A stretch of DNA of 64,000 bases, taken from NCBI GenBank assembly GCA_036971615.1, contig JAYKKR010000055.1:1-64000 (forward strand), given 5' to 3'. Below are positions 34,362-46,980 of the stretch, one piece after another (position 1 is the first letter of the stretch; each line of letters begins with the position of its first letter). The translations under genes and the position numbers were made by a program. Below the pieces are notes generated by a model, which was not told the DNA's origin, searched no databases, and saw only the letters and a program-made list of their open reading frames with translations. Source of the stretch: Amyloporia xantha (lineage: Eukaryota; Basidiomycota; Agaricomycetes; Polyporales; Adustoporiaceae).

Positions 34362-35859
34362 TAGCGTCTCCTAAGTTCAGTTCAGTTCAGTTCGGCAGGT
34401 ATTTTGGCCGAACCCTGAACTGAACCTGCATGCATATACCTGAACCTGAACCTGAACCTGAACCTGAACCAAACCTGCTGAACCGGTTCAGCAGGTTCAG
34501 TTCAGGTTCATAACTGGTTCGAACCTTCCGAACCTGTGATTCTCTAAATTGGCATGTTTTGTTCATTTTATAGTAGTCTACTGTACAGATCTGCATTGTA
34601 GTAATACTACCTGTCCGGGTAAATGTACTATCATCCATGAGCAAGAGGCCCAAAGCATGATTACATGTCTGTTCATCCACTCACACACTGCGGTCCAGCT
34701 GCTGTAGTATGCCATTGAACAGTGCGTCCATCAGCCAAATGCAGACAACACACTGTCACATTGTCCCCAGCTTCATGGACATTCAGGTGGCTGTGAACGT
34801 CCACCGTCAAACTCCTCAGCCTGCTGCACACCCACATTTATCCCCACCGCCGGCCCCGCCAGCGGCACATCACTCCCCTTCAAAATCACTGCAGTCACGT
34901 GGCAGGCGAGATCAGCTTGACAACAATACAATTAGTATTCTTGTGCACGTACCTTTGGAGCTCACGCTAGTAGCTGCGCCCGAGCTCAATAGTGGTTATG
35001 TGCCCTTGAGGTTCCTTGCCCGACGTTGGTTGTGCCACGTGTACCGACAACACACAATTCAGATAGTTTGTTCTTGAGTTAGGGTGCTAGGAGAGATAGG
35101 TGTTAACAAAGATGAGTGGGCCGTTGCATCTAGCTGCGTTCATGCGCACGTGCAGGACGTCATACACAATTCGCAGAATGTGTGCAAGGGCAGACATGCT
35201 GTAAGGCGCACTGTGGGGCGGGGCCGGCGATGGAAACAGGTTTGGGTACGTACTATTTGCTGCGCTGCTATCACCAGCCGTGTCTGCATGCGGCAGCCGT
35301 TGTGTCGTGTTGTTGCAGGCTTCAGGTGGTCTCCGTGAGGTTGAACGGATGAAGGTTGCTCGATTGCGAGCGCAAGTGCCGGCGATGTGCAGCGCCAGCT
35401 TTTTGTTGTTGCTCGCAGACCTGACGCCGTTGTCGGCAGTGGGTGCTGGCTGAAACCGCCGTTGCTGGTGTCGTAGCGCCCGACACGTGTGCGGATGATG
35501 CGTCATTTGGTAGTGTTGATGGTGCAGATGGGGACCGGGGATGCCACGGTCAGGTGAGAGGCGTGGGGTGAGCATGGGGTTGATGCGATAGTGTTGGAGG
35601 GCGGTCGTCAGGAGGAGCCATTGAGGACGATTGTCTGGAGAGGGCAGGTTGATCTTGATCAGATCGATTGAGTTTCCTAACTAGGTTCTCGGTTCGGACG
35701 CATTCGCGCCGCATTCGGGCAAAGCGCTGCAAGCCCCGAACCGCGGACCGAACCCAGCAGCCAACCCCCGGACCAAATGTGGACCGGACCTGAACCTCAG
35801 GTCCAGTTCACGGGTTCGGGGTTCGGACCTAGGTTCAGGACCGAACTTCGGAGACACTA
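34362..35859. mobile_element. hAT-like non-autonomous element 1 with 8-bp target duplication
   Basis: Terminal inverted repeats begin tagcgtctcctaagttc (left) and read ...gaacttcggagacacta (right). The element is flanked by the identical octamer CCAAAAAC at 34354-34361 and 35860-35867. TIRs starting TAG with 8-bp target duplications are diagnostic of the hAT superfamily. Subterminal regions carry many aggttc/gaacct hexamers, probable transposase binding repeats. The 1,498 bp hold no transposase frame. Confidence 0.85.
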
Positions 35860-35945
35860 CCAAAAACAAATCTTGTTATTGATAGACTTATATTGTGCTT
35901 GTGCAGCAAAGTCATAAAGAGACTTATTCTTCGTTGTCTCAATCT

Positions 35946-37227
35946 TAGCGTCTCCTAAGTTCGGTTCGGTTCGGTTCAGCAGGTATTTTGGCCGAACCCT
36001 GAACCGAACCTGCATGCATCTGCCCGAACCTGAACCTGAACCTGAACTGAACCTGCTGAACCGGTTCGGCAGGTTCGGTTCAGGTTCAGAACTGGTTCGA
36101 ACCATCTGAACCTCTGATATCCCAAATTAATAAATTCTGTTCAATTTGTACTAGTCAATTCTATGGACCATGATGGTTTCTTTGCTTTCTCACATAGTAG
36201 GGGTGATCATATGTACATACCTAACATAATGGCAGATACCATTCACAGATGGCCCTGGAAGCAGCCATTGGGGATTAAGTTTACATGAATACATGGAAAA
36301 CCAGCCTGAGAGGGCGAGCTGAACATGCATTGTGAGCAGACACAGATCACCCGTCGTGAAAGAGAGGTGCAGGCAAACACACGAAGCGCGAGACGGCGAG
36401 CCGAACGTCGAGCAGACAGCGTGGAAGGGCGCGCCATCCATCGTGCTTGTGGCTGGTAGTGAATTCTCGCGCGCGCCGGCGAAGTTCCCGCATTCAGTCC
36501 CGCACCTGTTGAGTTTGCACTGAACACGGACTCAGAGGCCCCTGTCAGATGGACGCCCGCAGGCAGCGCGTCTGCGGCGGCGCGAGGTTAGGTTGTCAGC
36601 GGTAGCAGCAATGGCGTCTCGTACCTGAGGGGCCCTGCTGCTACTACTGGCGCCCGAGCTTGACGGCGCCGCTCGCGTTGTGTCGTTCTGCTTGCCTGGT
36701 GTTGGCTGCGCGAAGACCGCGCGGCCTTCCATGTGGGCTTGCGAACGCGTGTGCGGGCGACGCGCAACGCGGGGTTTTTTCGAGAGTGGCGGTGCTGGCA
36801 GAGAGGGTGTTAGGAGCACGAGAAGAAACATTGAGGAGCATGTGCACTTACCAATTCAGGTGCTGCATTCAGCAGCAGGTCCTCGCCTTCGGATTTGAAT
36901 CAATCGATGTTGGCGGCAGGCGCAGTTGTCACTGGGATCGAGCTGAGACATCTCGTAAGTACAGGGAGAGCAAGAGCGCAGACTTGCGCGAGCGAAAATT
37001 GGTGCTGGCGGCGAAAATGGATCGCGATCTGATCGATCAGCGTTCTCAATTAGGTTCGCGGTTCGAACATGTTCGCGCCGCGTTCGGCCCGCGCGCTGCA
37101 ACCGAGAACCGCGGACCGAACCTGGGAGCAAGGGGCCGGACCGAACGTGGACCGGACCTGAACCGCAGGTCCGGTTCACCGGTTCGGGGTTCGGACCTAG
37201 GTTCAGGACCGAACTTAGGAGACGCTA
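35946..37227. mobile_element. hAT-like non-autonomous element 2 with 8-bp target duplication
   Basis: Same family as the element 86 bp upstream: TIRs tagcgtctcctaagttcgg and its inverted counterpart ...gaacttaggagacgcta. It is flanked by CTCAATCT at 35938-35945 and 37228-37235. Its TIRs are nearly perfect, so it is probably younger than element 1. The interior (1,282 bp) does not encode a recognisable protein. Confidence 0.88.
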
Positions 37228-37705
37228 CTCAATCTTTCTTGAAAATAGAGGAAGAGATGATGAGTCAGTGATAACAGTGTAGATGTTTGCTAGGAATGAC
37301 CATTAGTTTTCCTTCTCTTTGGAATCTTCCATCTAGCTTTATAAAGGTTAGCCAAAAACACTTTCTTTGTCAGTATCACATGTTTCTTAAATCTGGAACA
37401 GATTACAATCTGAACAGTAATATCAAATTTTGAGTAGGCAATTTTTCAAGATAGAATAGTACACTAGATGGTACCAAGATGTCATGATCTCTATAGCACT
37501 TCTATACTTTGCGTGAAGAAAATACTGCATACAAGTACTTGTATTTGCTGGAGAGCTTTTGATTTATCCAGAAAGAAGAACTAGAGATGTAATTCCATTA
37601 AAGGTCTATGAAGGAGTCCAGTAGCAGCAAAGCAGCAGAAGCACAGAAACCTAAGTCTTCACACTCAGGAAGCTACATATTGGTTAGGGTGAGTATACAA
37701 ATGTA

Positions 37706-37795
37706 TGGACTTGTGGTGTAGTGGTAAAGTGCTGCAGATTCCTTATATGGCAGTTAGTTTTGAAGAGGTCACTGGTTCAATCCTGGCTGGTGTTA
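37706..37795 (+). repeat. tRNA-like Pol III promoter segment (possible SINE head)
   Basis: An A-box-like tggtgtagtgg and a B-box ggttcaatcct lie about 50 bases apart, as in a tRNA gene. The T-arm stem pairs only partly and the acceptor ends do not pair convincingly, so this is not a functional tRNA. A tRNA-derived SINE head or decayed tRNA pseudogene fits best. Confidence 0.5.
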
Positions 37796-38099
37796 CAAAG
37801 TAATTGTTTTTCTAATTTTTTGCCAACCCTCTGTTATCAAGATGGAGTGGTTACTGGCACAAAGACCCTCTTTTACTTATTATTTTCAGCATCTAGCAAG
37901 CAGCATTGTACTTACTTCCTCTCAGTTAGTTCTTATCAAGTACTCATGAGTACTCATTATGCACTTATGGTACTTATCTGAGAGGTGATAAGCAAAGGGG
38001 CAAAATAATAAGTAATTATGACACTTATGTGACTTATCTTACTTTTTTATCCCAACAAGTGCTAATAAGAGCTAATAAGTAAGGGAGATTTTCCCTGAT

Positions 38100-38800
38100 A
38101 TGAAACTTGAGAATATGATAGACATCCAGACAATCAAAAGGAAGATGATGCAAAACAGCATTGCGGTTGGACGCTGGATGTGACAGCAGGGCATTCAAAA
38201 ACTCTTTGAAATGCACAGAGAATCCTGGTGCACAATGTTCTTCTTGAATATGTGTGATGCGTTTGCGGGCCTGGGTTGGAAATTTGGGTAAAGATAGTAG
38301 CTTTCCTGTCACCTTGGCACATAAAGCCTTGTCTGCATTTGGGGGCCAGTTTTGCTTTGTTTCCTTCCACGTGATGTAGTTCTGAAATGAGGACATCTTT
38401 TCTTGTCACGACAACCAGCAAGTCATTTGGGGAAATGCATCACGGTGATTGGAGGTGTGCCATCCTTTCTTTGCGAAATCAATGTGAAGTCGCTCAAACA
38501 TCTCTGTATTATAGTTGTCTGTGGTACCCAGATGGCAAATGGATTGGGTGTAGTGGAGCAAAGAATGGAACTTTGGAATGTTAAAGTTGTCACGCACGCC
38601 CGTGTCAATGAAGTAAGACTTGTGTTTATAGAACAATTTCAGGGTGTCTTCAAGATATCCCAGAGTGATGTTGTCATGAGTGCTGTACTGAGCCAGGTAA
38701 ATGAAGTCCAATAAGGCGTGACAGGCTGTAAGAGCCTTCTTGGGAAAGATGCCGACCAAACACATCTGAAAAAATCACCCTGGAATATAGTGGTACATAG
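38100..38800 (-). pseudogene. Plavaka-type transposase C-terminal fragment
   Basis: The minus-strand frame reads CHALLDFIYLAQYSTHDNIT, then FYKHKSYFIDTGVRDNFNIPKFHSLLHYTQSI, then GTTDNYNTEMFERLHIDFAKKGWHTSNHRDAFPQMTCWLS. This is the conserved C-terminal region of Plavaka (CACTA-like) transposases of Agaricomycetes. A TGA at 38406-38408 interrupts an otherwise continuous frame that resumes QEKMSSFQNYITW. The C-terminus runs into the terminal repeat of the neighbouring element at 38,099. The N-terminal catalytic part is missing, so it is inactive. Confidence 0.75.
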
Positions 38801-39324
38801 TGTAGATAGTACCAGTAGTGTCATAGTAGGGTCCCTATTTACATAGTGACCATAGCCCTGACTAGAGTCTATCATAGCACTACTCATAGCATATATAGTT
38901 AAGTGGAGGGGCCATACCTCTACAATAGTAGGCACAGATTATATATTTTGTATAGGTCTGTACAATTATTACAGTCACTGTATAGAAAATAGAGACTACA
39001 CTGTATTAAACTGATAATATAGCATTCATGCTCATAATATATCTCATGGACAATACAGCATCACACTACAAATATTCAAGCCAAATAACAAATTAAATTG
39101 TAAACATATACAATACAACTAAACATCACTCGTAAAATCAATGTCATCCAGATAGTCCTCATCTGCACTCGGAAGAGGTACACTGTTCCCTGCATGAGTC
39201 CTGAAAAAAATATTAGGGCTTATGTGAATGTAAATGTTTACTAGACTCACCAAGCCTGCAGATACAAGTCTCGAGTGAACTGTTGGAATCCAGCGGGGGA
39301 TTCACGCTGCCACTTCTAGAGTGC

Positions 39325-40987
39325 TCAGACATGGCACTCATACACCGGCTTGTATTCCTCTTGCTTGAACTTGTTGCTTTTCTTGTTTAGCACACCATCT
39401 TGAAAATCCTTGAGAGCACATTCAACCTGGGAGTATTTCTCAGTCATATACCCAAAACAAATGACAGACACATACCGCAGTAACCACCAGAGCAATCAAA
39501 CAAAGCGGAATTGGATGAAAAGCTGCATTGTAGATAACACCATTGGCTCGACTATAGCCAAACTACTGAGCAGCAATTAGTTCGCAAATTATCGCATTGC
39601 GGAATAGACCGCTGGCCACTTGCTGTGAAACAAGTTATCAACAACACTACACAGCAATAGTGATCAAATTTTTGACCTTGCTAGGGTCGGCAAAAACAAA
39701 GGCTAATTTCGTCAGCAAACATTTGATGAGGGCTTCAATTTCTTCTTTGGTCATTGTTGTCGGATTGATCCCATATGTAGCACATATTCTTTCTTGGCTC
39801 TTCATCTTGATCTCCCCCCGCAATTGAGGTCCACGCTTGCAAATCTATGGTAATGCCAAAAATGAGAATACTGCTGAGAGACTTATTGAACACGTACAAT
39901 TTTTTGAGTAGCAAGAAGTAGCGGTCCACGCACCTTCTTCTCAAGCTGGCCTAACTCCTCACACGCATGATTGTAACTGCCTTTGCTCTTGGCAGCTATC
40001 ATTAGTGCATCAGGGAACACGTCCTCACATGCTAAATATACACAGTATATTTTGCATGTTCTACTTGTAATCACTTGTGAGTCTTGGGGCTCATCGCCAA
40101 TCCAGGGTCTTGGTGCACGGTTACCAGAATGTACAGGCGTCGGTGATGGAGATCACGACCCAGCTGATTGTCGGGCATCAGGAGAAAAAGCACGAGGCAG
40201 TGGGGATGATGATGAGAGTGGCACACATTGAGGTGCTCCCATACGAACAATGTCCCGCCACACTGGCAATCGAGAGACAATCACATGGGGAGAGGAGGAG
40301 GCAATCGAGAAACATACTATCAGTAAACAAGATACTAAAATTACGACAGGATGCACCGTAGGAATAGCGGGGCCCCTCCGCACAGCTGTGGCCATCAATG
40401 GAGCACGGACACCACAATCAGCTGGTGTTGATGTTGCAGCCTTCTTCACATGCCTCTCATCTTTGTCGTCGTTGTCATCGTCATCTTCAATGTCATAGAT
40501 GACTGTAAATGATTTCAGCATGTGCATCCCAGATAGCCGGCTTACTGACCTTTGCGTTTGCGCTTTCTGAGAGCCGGTGTATCGTCTTCCTGTTCATACT
40601 CCTGATGATCTCTCACCGGGCTCCCTCTGTGAGACACCTCATCATCTTGATTGTCTTGAACAGGCAGCAGATCAACATCAGCTTCAGGGTCATCCTTCAA
40701 CTCATGCAATTCTTCAGGAGACAACCCAAACCGTTGAGCCTGTAGAAGGTGTTCTTGTGTCTGTTGATATTTGTGCTCTGCGGAAGCGGCTTCCTCCTCC
40801 TCTAATTGGCGTGCTTGATGTTTGGCTATTGACTACTATCAACAGCCTCTCACAAAATGATGTCCCATAGACAGACATACCATTGGCTTCTGCATCTCGA
40901 AGCTGCTTCTTCATCTTAGCAATTTCTTGTGCGGAATAAGTGGCCCTTTAAGGTTGCTCTGTGCGTTGACAGTTGCGCGAGGCCATT
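39325..40987 (-). pseudogene. Decayed DUF6532-type gene
   Basis: Minus-strand pieces in order: MASRNCQRTEQP, a stop at 40948-40950, then SAQEIAKMKKQLRDAEAN. After a GTATGT...TAG intron come AKHQARQLEEEEAASAEHKYQ and LSPEELHELKDDPEADVDLL. Later come CEDVFPDALMIAAKSKG and TKEEIEALIKCLLTKLAF, and finally NGVIYNAAFHPIPLCLIALVVTAVECALKDFQDGVL ending at 39325. A charged N-terminus followed by the FHPIPLCLIALVVTAVE block recalls DUF6532 proteins, which are multi-copy and TE-associated in mushrooms. A second in-frame stop (39563-39565) and frame breaks in the middle mark it as a pseudogene. Confidence 0.5.
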
Positions 40988-41439
40988 TTGACAACTTTCT
41001 CGGTCGGGCGGGACACTTGCAAACTGTGGTGGATGGAATCAGACATGGTAGAAGAGACAGAGGAGGTGTGGCGAGTGGCTGCTACATGGACCTCTTAAAT
41101 CCGTTGTTCTCTGGCCCTTGCCAAGCTTGCGCAAGGGCCGCCATTCTATGCATGCTGAGGGCGGCAAACTGACCTGACTATTCTGCAGTGAGAATATATA
41201 GACCACGTCTTGATGTTGGCAGGCTGAGATGAGTTGAAACTGACATTAGACACATATCAGAACTTGTAGTACAATATGAGAGTCGAGCACAAGCCGACAG
41301 TGTTGAGTATCTCAAGAGAGGCAAACACGTATTGTCCAGTCACATTTGTCACTCAGGCTGATGCGACAGCCTGAGGGTGCAGAGTCCGTTATTCTATCCT
41401 GCATACTGTAGCAGCGCAGCCATGGTTCCCAGGATTGTA

Positions 41440-41677
41440 CTACAATTGCCCTTAGCTGTGCTGTAGTGGTTGTGCATGGTGAGTTAGCATTGTATTGTAA
41501 TACAAGCCCTTTCTACATTGTGAATGCCTGGATATTGTGAATGCTCCTATATTGTGAATGACCATTGTGCTACAAACATTGTAGATGACTGCTGTGAACT
41601 GTTGTAAATGATTGTGGATGAGCATTGTAAGCCCTGTAAATGATTGTGATTGTCCTGTAAATGATTGTAAATGAGCA
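41440..41677. repeat. Degenerate (TGTAAATGAT)-type tandem repeat
   Basis: Irregular repeats of attgtgaatg and tgtaaatgattg units. The phrase gcattgtaagccctgtaaat occurs here and again just right of the following element (about 43,700), showing that the element split this array. Confidence 0.6.
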
Positions 41678-43699
41678 CATCAGGAAAAACATATTTGGTA
41701 CTAGGACACTCTAGGACTGTCCTAGAGTGTCCTAGAGCACTCAGAGCACTCAGAGTGCTCAGAGTGTCCCAGGTAGCCCTCAGACAAACTCCTTCTAGGT
41801 CAAATCTCTGAGAGCATCTCAGAGTTCCTTCAGAGTATATCTGAATTACTCTGAAAGCACACTCAAAGATATATGTATTGCTCTTAGATTGTCTCAGAAT
41901 TACACAGAATCACTCAGATTATTTCATAATAAATGAGATATATTTATAAATCAAAACAAATGTATATTATTCTAATACTACAGAAGGCAACTATCAATAG
42001 GGATAGTAAGCTGATGTCTGTCAAATAGTATGCAAGTACTCACTGTAACCATATCATATATACAGTCTATGAAACTGAAGGAGATTAGAATAACTATGAA
42101 GACTTCTGTCAGTTAATACATTATTTCTGCATCTGTAAAAACATACCATCAAAATTCATGACTCCTAGTACATATCTGGAATGAAGAGCAGAAGTCTAGA
42201 TACTGTCCAATTTATGAAAAGATGACAGTATGTGTGATGTGGCATGAACTCACCTTAAATTCTCAGACAGTGCTGGAGGTCTAAATACAGTCTAGGATGA
42301 CATGTCATTAGTATACCCAGCAAGACAATACACTCACTTTGATAACAATGGTAGAACAGATTAGAGACTAGTTTTACAACTGTAGCAGTGGAGGTTATCT
42401 GACAGAGAGAACAGAATTTGCAGGCGATCTACAGACTCACATAAATCATGTCTCACAAGCCTCCAGATAAACCATTGTCCACCAAGTATAAGCCAAGCCT
42501 GTTGGAGACAGTGAACTCACCAGCATTCAAAAGAAACAACAGAAGTCACATAGAGACACCAGAGAACAGACAGAAGGGCCAGCTGTAGTCTCAATAAGAG
42601 TATATCAGAATGTAGAAAGTATAGGCACAAGTTAGAGATGTACACAGAGGAGAGGCAGGAGCTAACTTAGACGATGGTGATGGTACAAGGAGAGAACGCG
42701 CATGTTGCTTTGTGACGTGTCAAACATGGGCCAAATAAAAGCCAAACATTGGCCAAACATCCACAGTACAGGCTGTCGCAACAGCCTGTATACCAATTAA
42801 GGTAATAATGACCTTCTTCACTCAGATTGGCACTTTCACTCTAATATCTGTCTGCCTTCTACTTTAATGTCTCATTCTCAAGCATTTTTGCATAGCTATC
42901 ATCACACTTACTATTAGTGGCCTACACTCTTCTTAGGTCATTTTTATTGCTGAATTCAAATATTCTCTTCAGAAATATAGGAATAACTTACCCTGATTGA
43001 GAGCTGGAATAACTGATATACTAATTGGCTCAGAGTGTTGTACAATAGCAACCCAGGCTATCTCTGAACTTCTCTGAGAAAACTTGAATAATTTTATAAT
43101 GTCACTAGCATCTCAAAGCAAAGTTCTAAATCAAGTTGGAGAATAAGTATTTGTCTATTCAATAATATAATATTGACAACTCTATTTTAAAGCATACAAG
43201 AACACTGACACTCACCTACCTCTCTACCTCAATAAGGTCCAATCAAATCATGATGTGATCATTATTGAATTTTCCTCAATGTAGCCTATAAATCACAGTG
43301 CCAGTACAAGAGCATACTGTAGAATATCATAGAAAGAAGTGAACATAGATATCATAAATGGAGCTAATAGAGTCATTAATTGTTTTCTATCTAATCAATG
43401 TGACTCAATCAATACAGGAAGATAGAGCTAAGAAATATCAGCAATTTATCAAGTATTATAAACTTAAACTGATTTATATACATGTCAGACTGTCCAATCA
43501 CAACTTGAATATAATCTTCCAAATTCTAAAGCACCTCAAAGACATAAAGGATAGCCTGTGATGCTCTGAAATTATCTGAATATCTCAGAGCAACTCAGAG
43601 CAATCAAAGATGACCTGGGATGCTCTGGGACTACCTGAGACAACCTGACAAATCTCATATATCCCAGAGTGTCTCAGGGAAAAAGTGTTTTTCCTGATG
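41678..43699. mobile_element. Terminal-inverted-repeat element inserted in a tandem repeat
   Basis: The 13-bp TIR catcaggaaaaac at the left is matched by its perfect inverse at the right end (gtttttcctgatg). Both subterminal zones carry gacactctrgg and cagagtgctc-type repeats. The array unit ...atgagcattgtaag... nearby gives the empty site. Comparison suggests a 2-bp CA duplication. No transposase is recognised in the 2.0 kb, so it is non-autonomous. Confidence 0.6.
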
Positions 43700-43739
43700 C
43701 ATTGTAAGCCCTGTAAATGATTGTGGATGGATATTGTAA

Positions 43740-44110
43740 TATTTCCACTGGATAGGTTCTGGGCCATCATATATCATTAAAATCCGCTTATTTCTGCCAA
43801 TCCAAATATGGAAATATCCCATATAGGGTTGTTATATATCATTAGAATCCACTTGAATGGGGCTTTTCAAATGTGCAATGAATGCTCGGGTATTGTATAG
43901 CATTAGAAAGCACCCAAATAGGCCAATCCAAATATGGACATGGTCAGTCTAGAATTTATGTTGGTAAATGGAAAAACAAATATGAAAAAATATGGGGCTA
44001 TTATATATTATTAGAAAGCATTTGAATGGGCCATTCCAAATATAGTAATGGTCAATAGGTGGCTGCTATATACCACTGGGATCCACTCCAATGTGACTAA
44101 TTTGATATAA
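43740..44110. repeat. Degenerate 75-110-bp tandem repeat
   Basis: Four imperfect copies share a core of the type ttatatatcattagaa(a/t)(g/c)cacttgaatggg with aatccaaatatgg. No coding potential. Confidence 0.5.
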
Positions 44111-44429
44111 CAATCAAAATTGCACCAGATTATTGTATTCAATTCATGGGATATTTGAATAACAAAAATGGAATATATTAGAAAATTACGCACTGTGGGG
44201 CTTGAAATCACATGAACCCTAGCATATAGTGATAGTAGTGTCCATACAACATCATTAGACATGATTTTGGGGGTGGTCATATTTCTATATTGTCGTGTTT
44301 GGATCAGTATTTTGCATTTTCTGGCTTAACCAAGCAAGCTAGGAGTCCAGAAAAATTTATCTGGGATCCTCAGATAATGCTCTACGACTTTCATTTATAC
44401 CATATATGGCAATATTTCCTTTTTTGGAA

Positions 44430-45235
44430 AGTGTTAGTAGTGCTCCCAGGGCTGTACAGCAGGGGAATATCAATGGGAATGTGTATCAGAGACAGCAAAG
44501 AACACTGCAATCTGCAATGTGTGCTGCGAACAGTCAGAGACAGTTACGTGACACTGAACATGTTTTGATGTCTCACCACTTTGACAGTTTTGCAATGAGT
44601 CAGTCAGTGCACTCAATGCATTGCTATGCTAGGAGTCAGATAGTACATTGCATACAACCAATCATTTGAATGATAAGTGCAGTCAACAGTCACTCATATC
44701 CAGTATTCAGTCACTAGCAGTTGAGCAGTTGGCAGTCAGTCAGTCAGTTGGACATAAGTGTGCACTTGGTCACTCTGTGTGCAACTGGACATGAGCTTGG
44801 TGAAGTTCAAACACAAGTCTGTACACAAACACACATCTGTTCACACATATTGACAATGAATTGGTCAATGACATGAGTGACTTTTGACCTGAGGCCATAG
44901 TGACTGAGTGCGCACTGGCACTTATGTCCAACTGACTGACTGACTGACTGCCAACTGTTGAGTGCACTCATTATTCAAGTAATTGGCTGTATGTAATGTA
45001 CTATCTGACCCATAGCTGAGCATTGAACAGAGTGCACTGACTGACTCACAGCATAATAGTCAGAGTGACAAGATATGTCAACATCCTCAAGTTCTGCATT
45101 GCACACTTGTCTCTGACTGTTCACTAGCCATTCACACTTGGTGGGAGCGGGCCAATAAATGGCAGGACAATTCCTGAGGATTTTGAAGTGCTGTCTTCCA
45201 TTATTGCCCCACAAGGTTTAATAATATAAGATTTT
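44430..45235. repeat. Foldback (imperfect long hairpin)
   Basis: The sequence near 44,580-44,760 (gagtcagtcagtgcactc, tcagatagtacatt, cagtcagttggacataagtg) recurs inverted at 44,915-45,060. gaacagtcagagaca near 44,530 recurs inverted near 45,110. The arms are roughly 300 bp each and imperfect. This fits a foldback transposon or decayed inverted MITE pair. Confidence 0.6.
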
Positions 45236-45689
45236 CATTACAATTGGATCACTTGCCTCTGATTACTCTTCAGACATTGACTCTACAAACTAATAGAGAC
45301 AATCTGATGGCTCTGAAAACTAATCCCAATAAGTGTACCAACCTACTATATTAACTTTACAAGCACATGGCAACAGTCATAGAAACAGACTGCAAAGATA
45401 TTACAAAAATTGAAACTGGATCTTGATACAGGTGTATGTCAGTGAATATTGAGAATCTCAATACACATGTTACAACATTTCCTAATGAAGTAAGTGAGTT
45501 CTGTCTGATGGAGTGTAAAAGTGATTTTGACCCTAACCCATTAGAAACTCTTGTAGTGTCATTACAACATTTACTTACAAAGTGAACATTCTCTATCAAA
45601 TGAGCCTACTATGTATTTTTCACATTTTGTAATGACATTACAAACTCACTCTAATGAGAGTATGAAGTCATCCTAATGATTACATCAGC

Positions 45690-46980
45690 TTGCTCATGAC
45701 CATACAAACTTGCTTTTGAGATCATACATATTCACTCTAACTGCACTGCAAACCTGCTCAGGCTATAACAATGTTATTTATCAACCAAATCTTACAACAG
45801 CCATATCTCAGTAAGTATTGAGAATTCCAATACAAACATTACAACTTTTCCTAATGAAGTAAGTAGGTTCTATCTGATGGAATATAAAAGTGATTTTCCA
45901 CACTAACCACATACAAACCTTTCTAATGTCATTACAACATTTACTTATCAAGTCAATCCTGCCTTTCAAATGGAACCATTATGTATTTCACCCACTTTGT
46001 AATGACATTACAAATTTGCTCTAATTACCATTTGAAAGTCATATCAGACACCTTTGCATTCAAAGTCAGTGTAATGACCATACATATTTGCTCTAATGGC
46101 ACTACAAACTCACTGGACTCACCACACAAACTCATCCTACTAACCATACAAACTTATCCTAATTATCATTCAAATGTATTGTACTGACCCTACAAAGTCA
46201 CCATAAGTATCATACAAACCTACACTAATCACCATTGAATCTGACTGTAATGATCATATAAAGTTACTCTAGTTCACCCTAATCACCATAGAATCATATT
46301 GTATTGACTATACAAGTCATTCTAATGATCATATAAACTCAATGTAATCATCATACAAACTTATTCTAATGACCATACAAACTTACTCTAATCAACATAC
46401 AAACTTACTCTAATCCCCATACAAAGTGATTGTAATGATCATACAAACTTACTGTAATAACCATACAAACTCACTCTAATGACCTTACAAAGTCATTGTA
46501 ATGACTATACAAACTTACTCTAATGACCTTACAAAGTGATTGTAATGACCATACAAAGTGATTGTAATGACCATACAAACTTACTCTAATAACCATACAA
46601 ATCCATTCTAATCATCATACAAACTGACTCTAATTATCATAGAAAGTCATTCTAATCTCCATACAAACTTGCTCTAATCACTGTACAAACTCACTCTAAT
46701 CCATATACAAAGTTGCTCTAATGACCCTACAAACTAAGTCAAATTATCATACAAAGTCACTCCAATCACCATAGAAATGTATTGTACTGACACTACAAAC
46801 TTGCTCTAATCACCATACAAATCTACTCTAATGATCATACAAACTCACTACAATTATCATACAAACCTAGTTCAATCAGCATACAATGTCGCACCAATCA
46901 CCATTCAAGTCATTCTAGGGGTCATACAAACCTGCTCTAAATACAGCGCAAAGCTCTCTAAGGTCCTTACAAACATGCTC
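45690..46980. repeat. 22-bp minisatellite, about 1.3 kb
   Basis: Dozens of degenerate copies of a 22-bp unit of the type ccatacaaacttactctaat with ga or ca spacing. Periodicity is clearest at 46,300-46,700. The flanking 45,600-45,690 sequence has looser versions. Not coding. Confidence 0.85.

Larger units (their letters stand above)
34027..38099. mobile_element. Element with long terminal inverted repeats, hosting nested hAT-like elements
   Basis: The left end reads atcaggaaaaatctccctta followed by cttattag. The right end is its inverted counterpart (ctaataagtaagggagat, then tttccctgat). Inside the left end are four degenerate tandem copies of a roughly 55-bp unit (34,075-34,250). The same end and the same subterminal repeats recur inverted at 48,800-49,029. 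No transposase is recognisable inside. The interior holds two hAT-like insertions and a tRNA-like segment. The right end truncates a Plavaka transposase fragment. Confidence 0.6.

Noticed and set aside
34700..35080. Transposase gene inside hAT-like element 1
   Set aside because: The 122-codon frame is Pro/His-rich and lacks any hAT dimerisation (hATC) or DDE motif.
37706..37795. Functional tRNA gene
   Set aside because: A and B boxes are present but the acceptor and T stems do not pair properly. Kept only as a tRNA-like repeat.
45690..46980. CRISPR array
   Set aside because: The 22-bp units are contiguous and degenerate, with no unique spacers, in a eukaryotic genome.
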